Below, one piece after another: positions 1-7,481 of a DNA stretch of 64,000 bases. This DNA is from Tous-C4FEB sp044356555 (GTDB lineage: Bacteria; Verrucomicrobiota; Verrucomicrobiia; Opitutales; Opitutaceae). The stretch is from NCBI GenBank assembly GCA_044356555.1, contig JBIKWB010000001.1, positions 186,001 through 250,000 of the forward strand. The letters run 5' to 3'. Each line of letters starts with the position of its first letter. Within the stretch, counting starts at the first letter, position 1. The notes under the pieces were generated by a model. It did not search any database. It was not told the DNA's origin and saw only the letters and a program-made list of their open reading frames with translations. A program made the translations under genes and the position numbers.

Positions 1-174
1 CGGACAACCGGGGTGCAACTCATAGGCCGTGATTTTTCCCAATCAAGCCCGCTCTTGGGGTTTTCCGAAGAAATTTTGTCATAGCGAAAACCAACGTCTT
101 CCAATTTGCGCGGATAACGCTGCCGTCGTCTTTTTCCTAGCGCCGCCACACGGGTCGCGCTATCGCTCGGCGGC
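1..174. other. Left-edge non-coding stretch
   Basis: No gene can be supported here. A minus-strand frame is open from about position 128 to the left edge but has no ATG and no recognisable motif; it could be the first codons of a gene leaving the window. The promoter of the epimerase at 175 must lie here, but I see no convincing -35/-10 pair. Confidence 0.3.
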
Positions 175-1155
175 ATGAAAGTCCTTGTGACCGGCGCCGC
201 CGGCTTCATCGGTTACCACGTCTCCCGCCGCCTCGCCGAGACGAAGCGCTGCGAAGTGCTCGGGGTCGACCACCTGTCCGACTACTACGACGTCGCGCTG
301 AAACGCGCCCGGCTCGCAGAACTCGCCGCGCTCGAAAAATTCCATTTTCTCCAGAGCGATTTCGCCGACGCGGAGAATTTTTCCGCGCTCACCGCCCAAT
401 TCAAACCCGACTACGTCGTCCACCTCGGCGCTCAACCCGGCGTGCGCTACAGCTTGGAGAATCCCGCCGCCTACACGCACAGCAATCTGGTCGGTTTCGC
501 CAGTGTGCTCGAAGCTTGCCGTCGCACGCCGCCCAAGCACCTCGTCTACGCTTCGAGCAGCAGCGTCTACGGCGCGGGGGCGACCGCACCCTTTCGGGAA
601 GACGCCGACACCGACCAGCCCACGTCGTTTTACGGCGCGACCAAAAAAGCCAACGAACTCCTCGCGCACAGTTACGCGCGCACCCATGGGCTCAACGTGA
701 CCGGCCTGCGCTTCTTCACGGTTTACGGGCCCTGGGGTCGCCCCGATATGGCGCCGACCCTTTTCGCCCGCGCGCTCACCGAGGGCCGTCCGCTCAAACT
801 CTTCAACCACGGCAAAAATCTGCGCGATTTCACCTACGTCGACGACATCGTGGATGGCATCGTGCGCGTCCTGCTGTATCCGCCCGCCACCGCGCCCGTC
901 CCGCCCACGCGCATTTTCAATCTCGGCCACCACCGCCCCGTTGAGACGCTCCTCTTCGTGCAGATGCTCGAACAACTCCTCGGTCGCAAAGCCCAGATCG
1001 AACTGCTCCCACCCCAGACCGGCGACATGTTTGAAACCTGCGCCGACCTCACGCGGGTGACCGCCGCCGTCGGCTACACGCCAAAGATCCCGCTTGAGGA
1101 GGGCCTGCGGCGCTTCGTCGCCTGGTTCCGCGACTACTATCAGCTCCCGCGGTAA
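175..1155 (+). CDS. NAD-dependent epimerase, UDP-glucuronate 4-epimerase-like
   Basis: A 326-residue extended short-chain dehydrogenase of the cytoplasm. The N-terminus carries the Rossmann NAD motif GxxGxxG (residues 7-13), followed by the catalytic Ser cluster at 127-130 and the Tyr153-x3-Lys157 pair (YGATK). The stretch FTVYGPWGRPDMA is typical of bacterial UDP-glucuronate 4-epimerases, which make UDP-galacturonate for capsule or LPS; this assignment rests on the family motif, and other UDP-sugar epimerases share most of it. The length matches the family. The ATG at 175 gives a complete Rossmann start (MKVLVTGAAGFIG). The DUF486 gene follows after about 80 bp on the same strand. Confidence 0.85.
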   Translation: MKVLVTGAAGFIGYHVSRRLAETKRCEVLGVDHLSDYYDVALKRARLAELAALEKFHFLQSDFADAENFSALTAQFKPDYVVHLGAQPGVRYSLENPAAYTHSNLVGFASVLEACRRTPPKHLVYASSSSVYGAGATAPFREDADTDQPTSFYGATKKANELLAHSYARTHGLNVTGLRFFTVYGPWGRPDMAPTLFARALTEGRPLKLFNHGKNLRDFTYVDDIVDGIVRVLLYPPATAPVPPTRIFNLGHHRPVETLLFVQMLEQLLGRKAQIELLPPQTGDMFETCADLTRVTAAVGYTPKIPLEEGLRRFVAWFRDYYQLPR

Positions 1156-1236
1156 GAGCCCGCTGGCGGGCGATCTTTGCCGGGATCCGACGGTCACGTC
1201 TCGACGCGCCCACCGGTGGGCTCCTGCCTTCTTCCC

Positions 1237-1602
1237 ATGAAAACCATTCTCCTTCTCACCGCCTCCAACGTCTTCATGACCCTCGCATGGTATGGGCATC
1301 TGAAGCTCAAGTTTCTCGAGGGAAAATCGCTTTTCGTTGTGATTCTCGTGTCGTGGGGCATCGCGTTTTTTGAGTATTGCCTGATGGTGCCGGCCAACCG
1401 CCAAGGCTACCTGAGCGGCGAATTCAGCGGCTACCAGCTCAAGATCATCCAAGAGGCCATCACGCTCACGGTCTTCGCGCTGTTCGCGTGGTTCGTGCTC
1501 AAAGAAAAACTCACGTGGAATTATGCCGTGAGCTTCGGGCTCATCATGCTCGCCGTGTGGTTCGCAACGGCGTTCAAGCCCGCCACGCCGCCCGCCCACT
1601 GA
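1237..1602 (+). CDS. DUF486 family small membrane protein
   Basis: A 121-residue protein with four predicted membrane spans, matching the DUF486 family (small multidrug-resistance-like fold; function not established). The reading frame is open further upstream, to about 1177, but the ATG at 1237 gives the usual family start, MKTILLLTASN, directly followed by the first hydrophobic helix. It sits 81 bp after the epimerase and may be cotranscribed. DUF486 proteins resemble DMT/SMR transporters, but no substrate can be inferred from sequence. Confidence 0.8.
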   Translation: MKTILLLTASNVFMTLAWYGHLKLKFLEGKSLFVVILVSWGIAFFEYCLMVPANRQGYLSGEFSGYQLKIIQEAITLTVFALFAWFVLKEKLTWNYAVSFGLIMLAVWFATAFKPATPPAH

Positions 1603-1648
1603 GCGCGGGTCGGAAAAAACCAAAACGGTCGGCGGTGGCGACGCCGCG

Positions 1649-2569
1649 CTACGATTTTTTCTTCGGCGCCGGCTTCGAATCGAGATTCGCCGCGATCTCC
1701 GCGTCGCTCACGCTCGAGACCACCCCGCCCGCCGGCACTTCGAGATGCGCCAGCCAGACGATCGCGTTGAGCACGAGTTTGCGCTGATCTTCCTTCTGCC
1801 AGCTCGCGTGAAAGTGCCCGCCCGTAAACCCGAATCCGCGGCCGCCGGCCTCATTCTCGGAAGTCCACATCACCGTTTGCGGCACCTTTTTGGCGACTTG
1901 TTCGCGCACCGCGGGGTTGCCCGAGTGCTTGCCATCCGGCCGGCTCATGGTGTCGGCCGGCGGCACCGCCTCGAGGATCGGCGTGACATTTTTCATGCCC
2001 GGGCGGAAACGCATGTTGAAATACCATTCGTCGCGGGTCGTGAACGGTTTTACGCCCCGCGTGGTCGCATGCACCGGCAGCGTTTTGAAATCTCCATCCC
2101 AATGCGGATTCACCGACCAATGGATCTCAAACGCGCCCCCGATCCAGTCGATCCACTCGGCCTGACCTTTATCTTTCGTCGGCTCGACGGCGTAGTGGAT
2201 GGCCCCGATGCCCGCCCCGCGTTTCACCTGCCGGCCGAGCACCGCCAACCGGTCTCCGACCAACGCCGGATGTTTCTCGCCGCCGTCACTGTAGAACACG
2301 ATCGCCGCCGCGTCATCGAGGGCCGCGTCGTCGTCCACCGCTTTTCCGTCCACCTGCTTCGTCGGCCAACCGCCGTCATAAACGACGACGTTCGCTCCCG
2401 GAAAACCGGTGAGGCATTTTTGAAACAACAGACAGCCCGCACGGTGCTCATGTGCCCCCGGCCCGTGGCTGGGCTTGCCGGCGATCAGCACGATTTTTTT
2501 GTCGGCTGCGTGCGCGCCGCCAGCGGCAAAAACGGCCGTAATGAACGCCAGCGTCAGGGACAGTTTCAT
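1649..2569 (-). CDS. ThuA domain exported protein
   Basis: A 306-residue protein with an N-terminal signal peptide (hydrophobic to about residue 21, cleavage near AHA-AD). The mature part begins with KKIVLIAGKPSHG and contains HEHRAG and a YSDGG-like turn, as in the ThuA (trehalose utilisation) family, a class I glutamine-amidotransferase-like fold. Many ThuA proteins of Verrucomicrobia and Planctomycetes are secreted and sit in carbohydrate catabolic clusters, but their reaction is not settled. It lies 34 bp downstream of the sugar epimerase on the same strand, which suggests an operon. Confidence 0.85.
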   Translation of the reverse strand: MKLSLTLAFITAVFAAGGAHAADKKIVLIAGKPSHGPGAHEHRAGCLLFQKCLTGFPGANVVVYDGGWPTKQVDGKAVDDDAALDDAAAIVFYSDGGEKHPALVGDRLAVLGRQVKRGAGIGAIHYAVEPTKDKGQAEWIDWIGGAFEIHWSVNPHWDGDFKTLPVHATTRGVKPFTTRDEWYFNMRFRPGMKNVTPILEAVPPADTMSRPDGKHSGNPAVREQVAKKVPQTVMWTSENEAGGRGFGFTGGHFHASWQKEDQRKLVLNAIVWLAHLEVPAGGVVSSVSDAEIAANLDSKPAPKKKS

Positions 2570-2603
2570 CGTGGCCTTTGGGGTTGGAGTTAAGCGCGCG
2601 GGA

Positions 2604-3449
2604 TTACTTGAGAACTTTGCGCAGGAACTTGAGGCCGTTGACCGCGATGTCGTCGCGCTTCGGCTCGATCTTGCGCCAGATGGCGGCGGCGCGGGCGATC
2701 ACCTTCACGTCGGTCGTAAACGACTCGATCACAACATCGCCTTTGTAGCCGATCGCCTTGAGCGCTTTGACGATTTCCGGCCACGCGATGTGGTCCCCGC
2801 CCGGCGTGCCGCGGTCGCTGCCGCAGGCATGAAAATGCCCCAGCAATTTGCCCACCTTGCGGATGGCGGCGGCCTGGTTCTTCTCCTCGATGTTCATGTG
2901 GAACGTGTCGAGGTGGAGCTTTACCGCCTTCGAGCCGACGGCCTTTACGAGCCGCAGGCCTTGGTCGCTGGTGTTGAGGAAATCGGTTTCGAAACGATTG
3001 AGCGGCTCGATGCAGACCTCGACGCCCTTGGCCTCGGCGTGCTTCGCGAGGACTTTGAGATTCTTCACCACGAGCGCCCACTCGATCTTCTGTTGGGCCG
3101 GCTCGACGGCATCGGCCTTACCGACCACGGAATAAATCGGGCCGATCACGCGGGGACAGCCCATGACGGCCGCCTGATCGATGAGCGCCATGCAGTAATC
3201 CATGCCGGCTTTCTGGTCCTCATCTGAACCACGGAAATCGCGACCCGGCCCCATGCAGGCGCAAATACTACCGATGGCGATGCCGGCTTTCGCGGCGGCC
3301 GCGCGGACTTTCACGGGGTCGATGTGACTTGGGTCTTCTACCGGAATTTCGACCGTATCGAAGCCCCATTTCTTGAACTTGGCGAAGAGCTTGGTGCTCT
3401 CGGTGGTGAACGGAGACGCGTAAAGGAAGGAGTTAAGGCCGATTCTCAT
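2604..3449 (-). CDS. Sugar phosphate isomerase/epimerase, D-tagatose/D-psicose 3-epimerase type
   Basis: A 281-residue xylose-isomerase-like TIM barrel. The four metal ligands of ketose 3-epimerases are visible: Glu148 (IEPLNRFE), Asp181 (LDTFHM), His207 (HFHACGSDRGTPG) and Glu242 (IESF). The RGTPG element is typical of the D-psicose/D-tagatose 3-epimerase branch. The enzyme would epimerise a free ketose at C3 in the cytoplasm; the exact sugar is unknown. The frame is open 24 codons further upstream, but MRIGLNSFLYA is the family start. It probably forms an operon with the ThuA gene downstream. Confidence 0.88.
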   Translation of the reverse strand: MRIGLNSFLYASPFTTESTKLFAKFKKWGFDTVEIPVEDPSHIDPVKVRAAAAKAGIAIGSICACMGPGRDFRGSDEDQKAGMDYCMALIDQAAVMGCPRVIGPIYSVVGKADAVEPAQQKIEWALVVKNLKVLAKHAEAKGVEVCIEPLNRFETDFLNTSDQGLRLVKAVGSKAVKLHLDTFHMNIEEKNQAAAIRKVGKLLGHFHACGSDRGTPGGDHIAWPEIVKALKAIGYKGDVVIESFTTDVKVIARAAAIWRKIEPKRDDIAVNGLKFLRKVLK

Positions 3450-3829
3450 GGGATGGTGGGATGGGGGTGAAACACGACACACCCCACAAACCAATGCCCA
3501 CCCCACAAGCTCAAGCTTCAAACCTTTCGCGCCCCCACTTTATCGAGGCTCTTTTGTTGTTGGTTTACCTACTTCGAGACGCGACGCCACCGGCACGTTC
3601 TGCCTCCGGTCCAAACCGAGGGCTCGACGATTTCAAATCCGCAAAAACCGACAAGCCATCCGCGGCGCCTCCTCTCATCGCCGGTAAAGGCGGCCAAGAT
3701 CCGCCTCAATTTGGGCAAAGGAAGCGGAGCATCCCTCAGCCAATAGAGTAAGGTGCAGGAACCCCCACTGCTCTCCTAACTCCGCTCCCTACCACGCCTC
3801 CCACCAAAGCCGGTCCCACCCACGCCACG
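3450..3829. other. Intergenic region, 380 bp, no gene seen
   Basis: This stretch separates the minus-strand epimerase from the plus-strand cluster and must hold divergent promoters. It contains C-rich, A-rich low-complexity sequence. No RNA gene, repeat or convincing ORF with family resemblance was recognised on either strand. Confidence 0.4.
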
Positions 3830-3937
3830 ATGAACGCCCCGACTTCCACGCTCGCTCTCGCCGGCCCCTCCCAGGCCGATCCGGTCGTATCGACCGTCAA
3901 CTTAACCTCCGATCCTCGTCCCGCCCCCAAATCATGA
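3830..3937 (+). CDS. Small hypothetical ORF (35 aa)
   Basis: A 35-codon ORF starting MNAPTSTLALAG and ending RPAPKS. It is supported mainly by its arrangement: its TGA overlaps the ATG of the next ORF by the ATGA tetranucleotide at 3934-3937, a classic coupling junction. There is no domain, membrane span or signal peptide. The composition is Ala/Pro/Ser/Thr rich, so it may be a disordered peptide or chance. It would be the first ORF of the cluster that leads to the cytochrome and primase-like genes. Confidence 0.3.
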   Translation: MNAPTSTLALAGPSQADPVVSTVNLTSDPRPAPKS

Positions 3938-4152
3938 AAAGCCCATCCAAAAAATCTGCTTCCGCATCCGCCGCGGCCAAACGTTCCTCCGAGCCCGCTT
4001 CGGCGCGGCAGACCATCGCCCACACGCTCGTCACCGATCAAAGCGATCCAAAACACCGTCCCCACGCCCCCGGCCCAGCGAGCGACCGCCGCGTCGCAGT
4101 CGCCAGCGGCGAGCGCCTCCAGCGGGTCCGCGCCCGGGCTCAGGCCAACTAG
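3934..4152 (+). CDS. Small hypothetical basic protein (72 aa)
   Basis: A 72-residue ORF. Its N-terminal third is a Lys/Ser/Ala-rich low-complexity tail (MKSPSKKSASASAAAKRSS) and its C-terminal half is Arg/Ala rich, giving a strongly basic protein that might bind nucleic acid; that is inference from charge only. It overlaps the preceding 35-codon ORF by ATGA and lies 47 bp before the next gene on the same strand. I recognise no family. It may be spurious, since high-GC sequence produces such ORFs easily. Confidence 0.35.
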   Translation: MKSPSKKSASASAAAKRSSEPASARQTIAHTLVTDQSDPKHRPHAPGPASDRRVAVASGERLQRVRARAQAN

Positions 4153-4199
4153 AATCACTTCGCCCGATCAACCCAATCCTCCCTCCGGGGAACCACGCC

Positions 4200-4484
4200 A
4201 TGCTCAAAAAATACGCCATCGATTACACGATTCATCCGCAGCACAATCACGCTGTCTCCACGCACTTCACCGACGATCCGGTCGAAGCGGAAGACTTCCT
4301 CATGCATCTGCTCCTCGCCCGGGCCCGCATCGGCGAGATCCGGCACGACGGCGCGGCCCTCGTCGGCCTCCAATACGACCGGTTATTGAAGATCGCCGCC
4401 GAACGCATCGCATCAGCCATGCTGCTCGAATCGCTCGTGCTCGATCCTTCTGCCGTCAAAGCGCGGTTCGGCTTGGCGATCTAG
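4200..4484 (+). CDS. Conserved-looking hypothetical protein (94 aa)
   Basis: A 94-residue soluble protein beginning MLKKYAIDYTIHPQHN. It has a mixed composition with alternating beta-like and helical segments (an acidic DDPVEAEDF stretch, then a leucine-rich helix) and looks like a real small globular domain rather than a shadow ORF. There are no cysteines, signal peptide or membrane span. It stands between the basic 72-residue ORF and the cytochrome c lipoprotein on the same strand. I do not recognise the family and assign no function. Confidence 0.6.
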   Translation: MLKKYAIDYTIHPQHNHAVSTHFTDDPVEAEDFLMHLLLARARIGEIRHDGAALVGLQYDRLLKIAAERIASAMLLESLVLDPSAVKARFGLAI

Positions 4485-4542
4485 CGATCGTTACCCGCCG
4501 TATCTTCAACGCCGCCCGGCGCGGCCACCCCAACCAAAAATC

Positions 4543-4548
4543 AAGGAG
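4543..4548 (+). promoter_or_regulatory. Ribosome binding site of the cytochrome c gene
   Basis: AAGGAG lies six bases before the ATG at 4555. It is notable because most genes in this window have no clear Shine-Dalgarno sequence; it fixes the start of the lipoprotein gene. Confidence 0.7.
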
Positions 4549-4554
4549 TCTGTC

Positions 4555-5010
4555 ATGAAACGTGTTGCCCTCGTCTGCTTGGCAGCCTTCGGCCTTCTCG
4601 CCGTCGGCTGCAAAGAAAACGTCAAATCCACCCGCACCTTTCGCCTGCCCGAAGGGAACGCCGCCAACGGTCAAGCCGCCTTCGTGAGCCTACAATGCAT
4701 CCGCTGCCACTCGGTCGCCGGCGTCGATCTGCCGCCCCCGACCGCCCCCGCGCTCAAGACCTTGGCGCTCGGCGGAAAGGTCGCCCGCATGCGCACTTAC
4801 GGTGACCTGCTCACCTCGATCATCCATCCCGAATTCGCTCTGTCGGACGCCCGTTCACCCGAGCAACAAGCAAAGCTGTTCACCTCCCCCATGCGCTCGT
4901 TCAACCAGGTCATGACCGTCCAACAATTGATCGATCTGGTCGCGTTCCTCCAACCCAGCTACTCGCAACTTGAGCCGCTCTACGTCATGCAGGAAAACGG
5001 TATACCCTGA
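4555..5010 (+). CDS. Cytochrome c family lipoprotein
   Basis: A 151-residue exported protein. The N-terminus is a lipoprotein signal peptide with lipobox LAVGC (Cys19), so the mature protein should be membrane-anchored and face the periplasm. One c-type haem site, CIRCH (Cys48, Cys51, His52), follows FVSLQ, as in class I cytochromes c. The C-terminal helix MTVQQLIDLVAFLQ resembles the terminal helix of such domains, with Met residues around 110-120 as candidate sixth ligand. It may pass electrons to a terminal oxidase or dehydrogenase; no partner gene is adjacent. The next gene is the primase-like protein, with no obvious functional tie. Confidence 0.85.
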   Translation: MKRVALVCLAAFGLLAVGCKENVKSTRTFRLPEGNAANGQAAFVSLQCIRCHSVAGVDLPPPTAPALKTLALGGKVARMRTYGDLLTSIIHPEFALSDARSPEQQAKLFTSPMRSFNQVMTVQQLIDLVAFLQPSYSQLEPLYVMQENGIP

Positions 5011-5047
5011 CCTCGGCCGGGGCCCGGCGCGCCCGCTCTGGCGTTGG

Positions 5048-5127
5048 GGCGCCGGGGCAGCCGGCTCCGCACGAGGCCCCGCTCCCACCTTGAACGCTGC
5101 GGCCGGCTGCTTGGCTGCCCCCGGCGT
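5048..5127 (+). promoter_or_regulatory. Competing inverted repeats in the leader of the primase-like gene
   Basis: Two nested inverted repeats occupy the 126-bp gap after the cytochrome gene. The outer arms are 5050-5062 (CGCCGGGGCAGCC) and 5113-5126 (its complement with one extra C). The inner arms are 5057-5065 (GCAGCCGGC) and 5102-5110 (GCCGGCTGC). They share bases 5057-5062, so they are partly exclusive. The distal arm ends about 10 bases before the ATG at 5137, where folding could affect initiation. Confidence 0.45.
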
Positions 5128-5136
5128 CACAAACCC

Positions 5137-6537
5137 ATGTCCCCCCTCTACGCTCATCCCGCCGTGCGTGATCGGCTCATCGAGTTTTTAGGCGGAGGGT
5201 CGTTGGACCGCGCCACCGCCATTTACCTCACCCACACCGACGGCTACAATTTCGACCGAGCGCGTTTACGACGTCCCGACGAGCTTGACCGGCTGCTCGA
5301 CGCGGGGACCGACATCGCCCGATCTCTGGCCGACTCCGAATCAGTCCTTTTTCATCTCGATGTGGACTACGTGAACTTTGATTCGCCCGTCCAGGCCTAT
5401 CTCGACCCCGACCGCACGTTCGCATTGCAGGAGCCGGTAGCCCAAACCGTCGAGGCCCTCCTGCTCGGCTGGGGCATTCGCCCGCTTCACCTCATCACCG
5501 GGCAAGGCCATCACTTCATCTGGAGCATCGCACGAACCTCGCCCTCGGCTGATTTGCTCGACGCGTTGGGCCCTGCACCCGAACTGCTCGATGCCTGCGA
5601 ACAACGGGTGCCGTCAACGCACCGGAAATCCATCGACCTCCGGGCCCACGGCGTCTTCGCGGCGACCGCCCTCGTGATGGAGTATCTCGCCCACCGCATA
5701 AAAGCCGCCGCCGGGCCCGTCACCGAGATTCCCGTCGAGATCACCGCGGTGCATGTCGGCCCAACCGCCACCGGCCGTCGCGAAATCATCTCGGTCGACA
5801 TCTCCGAGTATGGCGACCCGCTGCACACCCGCTCCCTTCGCATGCCCTTCACCCGGTATTGCAAACCGTCGTTCCTCGGCCTCACCCAACGCGTGGACTC
5901 CGCCCCCGGGTTGCCGACGATCTACAGTCTGCCTTTGCATGAAATCGACTCCCGGCAAGCGGTCAAATTTCGTACCGTCGATGCCGAGGTCTGCGCCCTC
6001 GCTCAGCGTGCCTCTGTCCGTATTCCGATCCAAGAGGCCGGCACCGCGCGCCTCCTCCACGACTACCTCACCTCGGCTCTCCGCCGGTTTCATCTGCACT
6101 ACTACGCCGAGCATCACGATGCCGCCGGTCGCTGGGCCCAAACGTATGACCGCACCCCGCTCGAGCCGCTGCCCGCCTGCGTGCGCCACCTCGCTACTTG
6201 GCCCAACGATCTCCTGCTCAAACCCGCCGGTATGCAACTCACCACCCGCTGCTTGCTCGCCGCCGGTTGGCATCCCCGCCACATCGCGGGCTTCATTCGG
6301 TCGAAATTCGAAAACCCCGCCTACCACTGGGGCGTCGATTGGAGCAACTACGCGCCCGCCCTCCGCGCCGATTTCTACACCCGGCTCTTCGCCGGTCAGA
6401 TCGCCGTCGGCCTGGATCAGCTCGGCGACCTGAACTGCACCTCGAACCGGGCGAAAGGCTTCTGCTTTCCGCCTGCGCACGGCACCTGCGACCTCGAACC
6501 GTGTCGCCGGTCCCTGCTCGCTCCTTCGCTTTCATGA
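5137..6537 (+). CDS. Archaeo-eukaryotic primase (PrimPol)-like protein with C-terminal Cys cluster
   Basis: A 466-residue soluble protein. Three motifs in order resemble the AEP primase/polymerase catalytic set: a hydrophobic strand with Asp75-x-Asp77 (FHLDVDYVNFD), a TGQGHH motif at 121-126 followed by FIW (compare sGxGxH), and Asp221 (ISVDISEYGDP) leading to RSLRMPFTRYCKP. The C-terminal region has a helical segment (GWHPRHIAGFIRSK, about 377-390) and four cysteines at 434, 443, 451 and 456 that could bind zinc or an iron-sulfur cluster. No helicase domain is present. The frame extends upstream, but the ATG at 5137 removes an Arg-rich tail. The stop overlaps the next ATG. Family placement is my motif reading, not a database result. 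Confidence 0.6.
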   Translation: MSPLYAHPAVRDRLIEFLGGGSLDRATAIYLTHTDGYNFDRARLRRPDELDRLLDAGTDIARSLADSESVLFHLDVDYVNFDSPVQAYLDPDRTFALQEPVAQTVEALLLGWGIRPLHLITGQGHHFIWSIARTSPSADLLDALGPAPELLDACEQRVPSTHRKSIDLRAHGVFAATALVMEYLAHRIKAAAGPVTEIPVEITAVHVGPTATGRREIISVDISEYGDPLHTRSLRMPFTRYCKPSFLGLTQRVDSAPGLPTIYSLPLHEIDSRQAVKFRTVDAEVCALAQRASVRIPIQEAGTARLLHDYLTSALRRFHLHYYAEHHDAAGRWAQTYDRTPLEPLPACVRHLATWPNDLLLKPAGMQLTTRCLLAAGWHPRHIAGFIRSKFENPAYHWGVDWSNYAPALRADFYTRLFAGQIAVGLDQLGDLNCTSNRAKGFCFPPAHGTCDLEPCRRSLLAPSLS

Positions 6538-7364
6538 GTCCGGCTTGGCCCATTGGTCTGTCCACCGGTTGCTTTTACCGGCGCAGCATTTTCACCGTGC
6601 TGGAATCCATCCGCGAGAGCGGGTTCGACGCGATCGAGGTCTGCTCCTTTCCCGCCCACCTCGACTACCACCGCGAGGGCGAGGTCCGCCGGGCCGGCGA
6701 ACTGATCCGCGCCCTCGGCCTGCGGCCTTACTCCTTTCACGCCCCGTTCGCCGATCGGATCGACATCACCTCGCTTGACCCCGCCATCCGCGCTGCGGCG
6801 GTGGCCGAACTCATCGTCGCTTGCCGGGCCGCCGCCTTGCTCGGCGCGGAGAACATCGTCCTGCACCCCGGCCCCGAGCACTCCGGCCGCCCGCCCGCCG
6901 AAGAATTTCAACGGCGCATCCAGCACGCAGCCGTCTCACTCAATCAGGTCGCCGCCTTTTGCTGCGAACAAGGCATTCAGCTCCAGCTTGAAAACATGTT
7001 GCCTCACCTGCTCTTCGGCCCGACCGGCGACCTCATGTTCCTTCTTGGCTCGATCAACACCTGCACCGTCGGCGCCTGTCTCGATACCGGCCACGCCCGG
7101 CTCAGCGGCGACCTCGGCACCGTGGTGCACAAACTCTCCGGCCACCTCCGGATGGTTCACATCAACGACAACCTCGGTGACCGCGACGCCCATCTCATTC
7201 CCGGCGAAGGCAGCATCGACTGGCCTTGGCTCCTCGGCGAACTCCGGCGTTATCGTTTCGAGGGCGGACTGATCATCGAAATGTCCGCCCGGGAAAACGA
7301 ATCCGTTGCCGATACCTTGGTGCGCGGGCTTCGCGGACGAGACTACCTTACGCGTCTCTTTTGA
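6534..7364 (+). CDS. Endonuclease IV/xylose-isomerase-fold metalloenzyme
   Basis: A 276-residue TIM barrel (AP endonuclease family 2). Nine candidate metal ligands can be placed in the order known for Endonuclease IV: His69 (FHAPF), His111 (LHPGPEH), Glu153 (LENML), Asp184 and His187 (CLDTGHARLSG), His209 (VHINDN), Asp218 and His220 (DRDAHLIPGEG) and Glu249 (IIEM). Sugar isomerases of this fold share most of them, including the PGEG loop, so a sugar substrate is equally possible. The ATG at 6534 overlaps the TGA of the primase-like gene (ATGA), implying coupled translation and perhaps a joint role in DNA repair, which is inference. Confidence 0.75.
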   Translation: MSPAWPIGLSTGCFYRRSIFTVLESIRESGFDAIEVCSFPAHLDYHREGEVRRAGELIRALGLRPYSFHAPFADRIDITSLDPAIRAAAVAELIVACRAAALLGAENIVLHPGPEHSGRPPAEEFQRRIQHAAVSLNQVAAFCCEQGIQLQLENMLPHLLFGPTGDLMFLLGSINTCTVGACLDTGHARLSGDLGTVVHKLSGHLRMVHINDNLGDRDAHLIPGEGSIDWPWLLGELRRYRFEGGLIIEMSARENESVADTLVRGLRGRDYLTRLF

Positions 7365-7481
7365 GCCCAGACCGTCGCCGATTTGTGACACGCCAGGTCC
7401 TTGTCACTGCCGACGGCCGGGCGTCTCATTCTTCACCGAGCGCACACCGTCCATCCTTGATTTCGCCGTCGGCCGCGCCGA

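Noticed and set aside
1..160. A minus-strand gene leaving the left edge
   Set aside because: The frame is open but has no ATG or motif, and is too short to support.
160..1623. A long minus-strand ORF opposite the epimerase and DUF486 genes
   Set aside because: It is an antisense shadow of high-GC codon structure; it has Gly/Arg/Glu-rich low-complexity translation and no domain, while the plus strand carries recognisable genes.
3736..4158. A 140-codon minus-strand ORF opposite the small plus-strand ORFs
   Set aside because: It is Gly/Val-rich with no motif, and both ends run over the plus-strand ORF boundaries. The plus-strand reading was kept only at low confidence.
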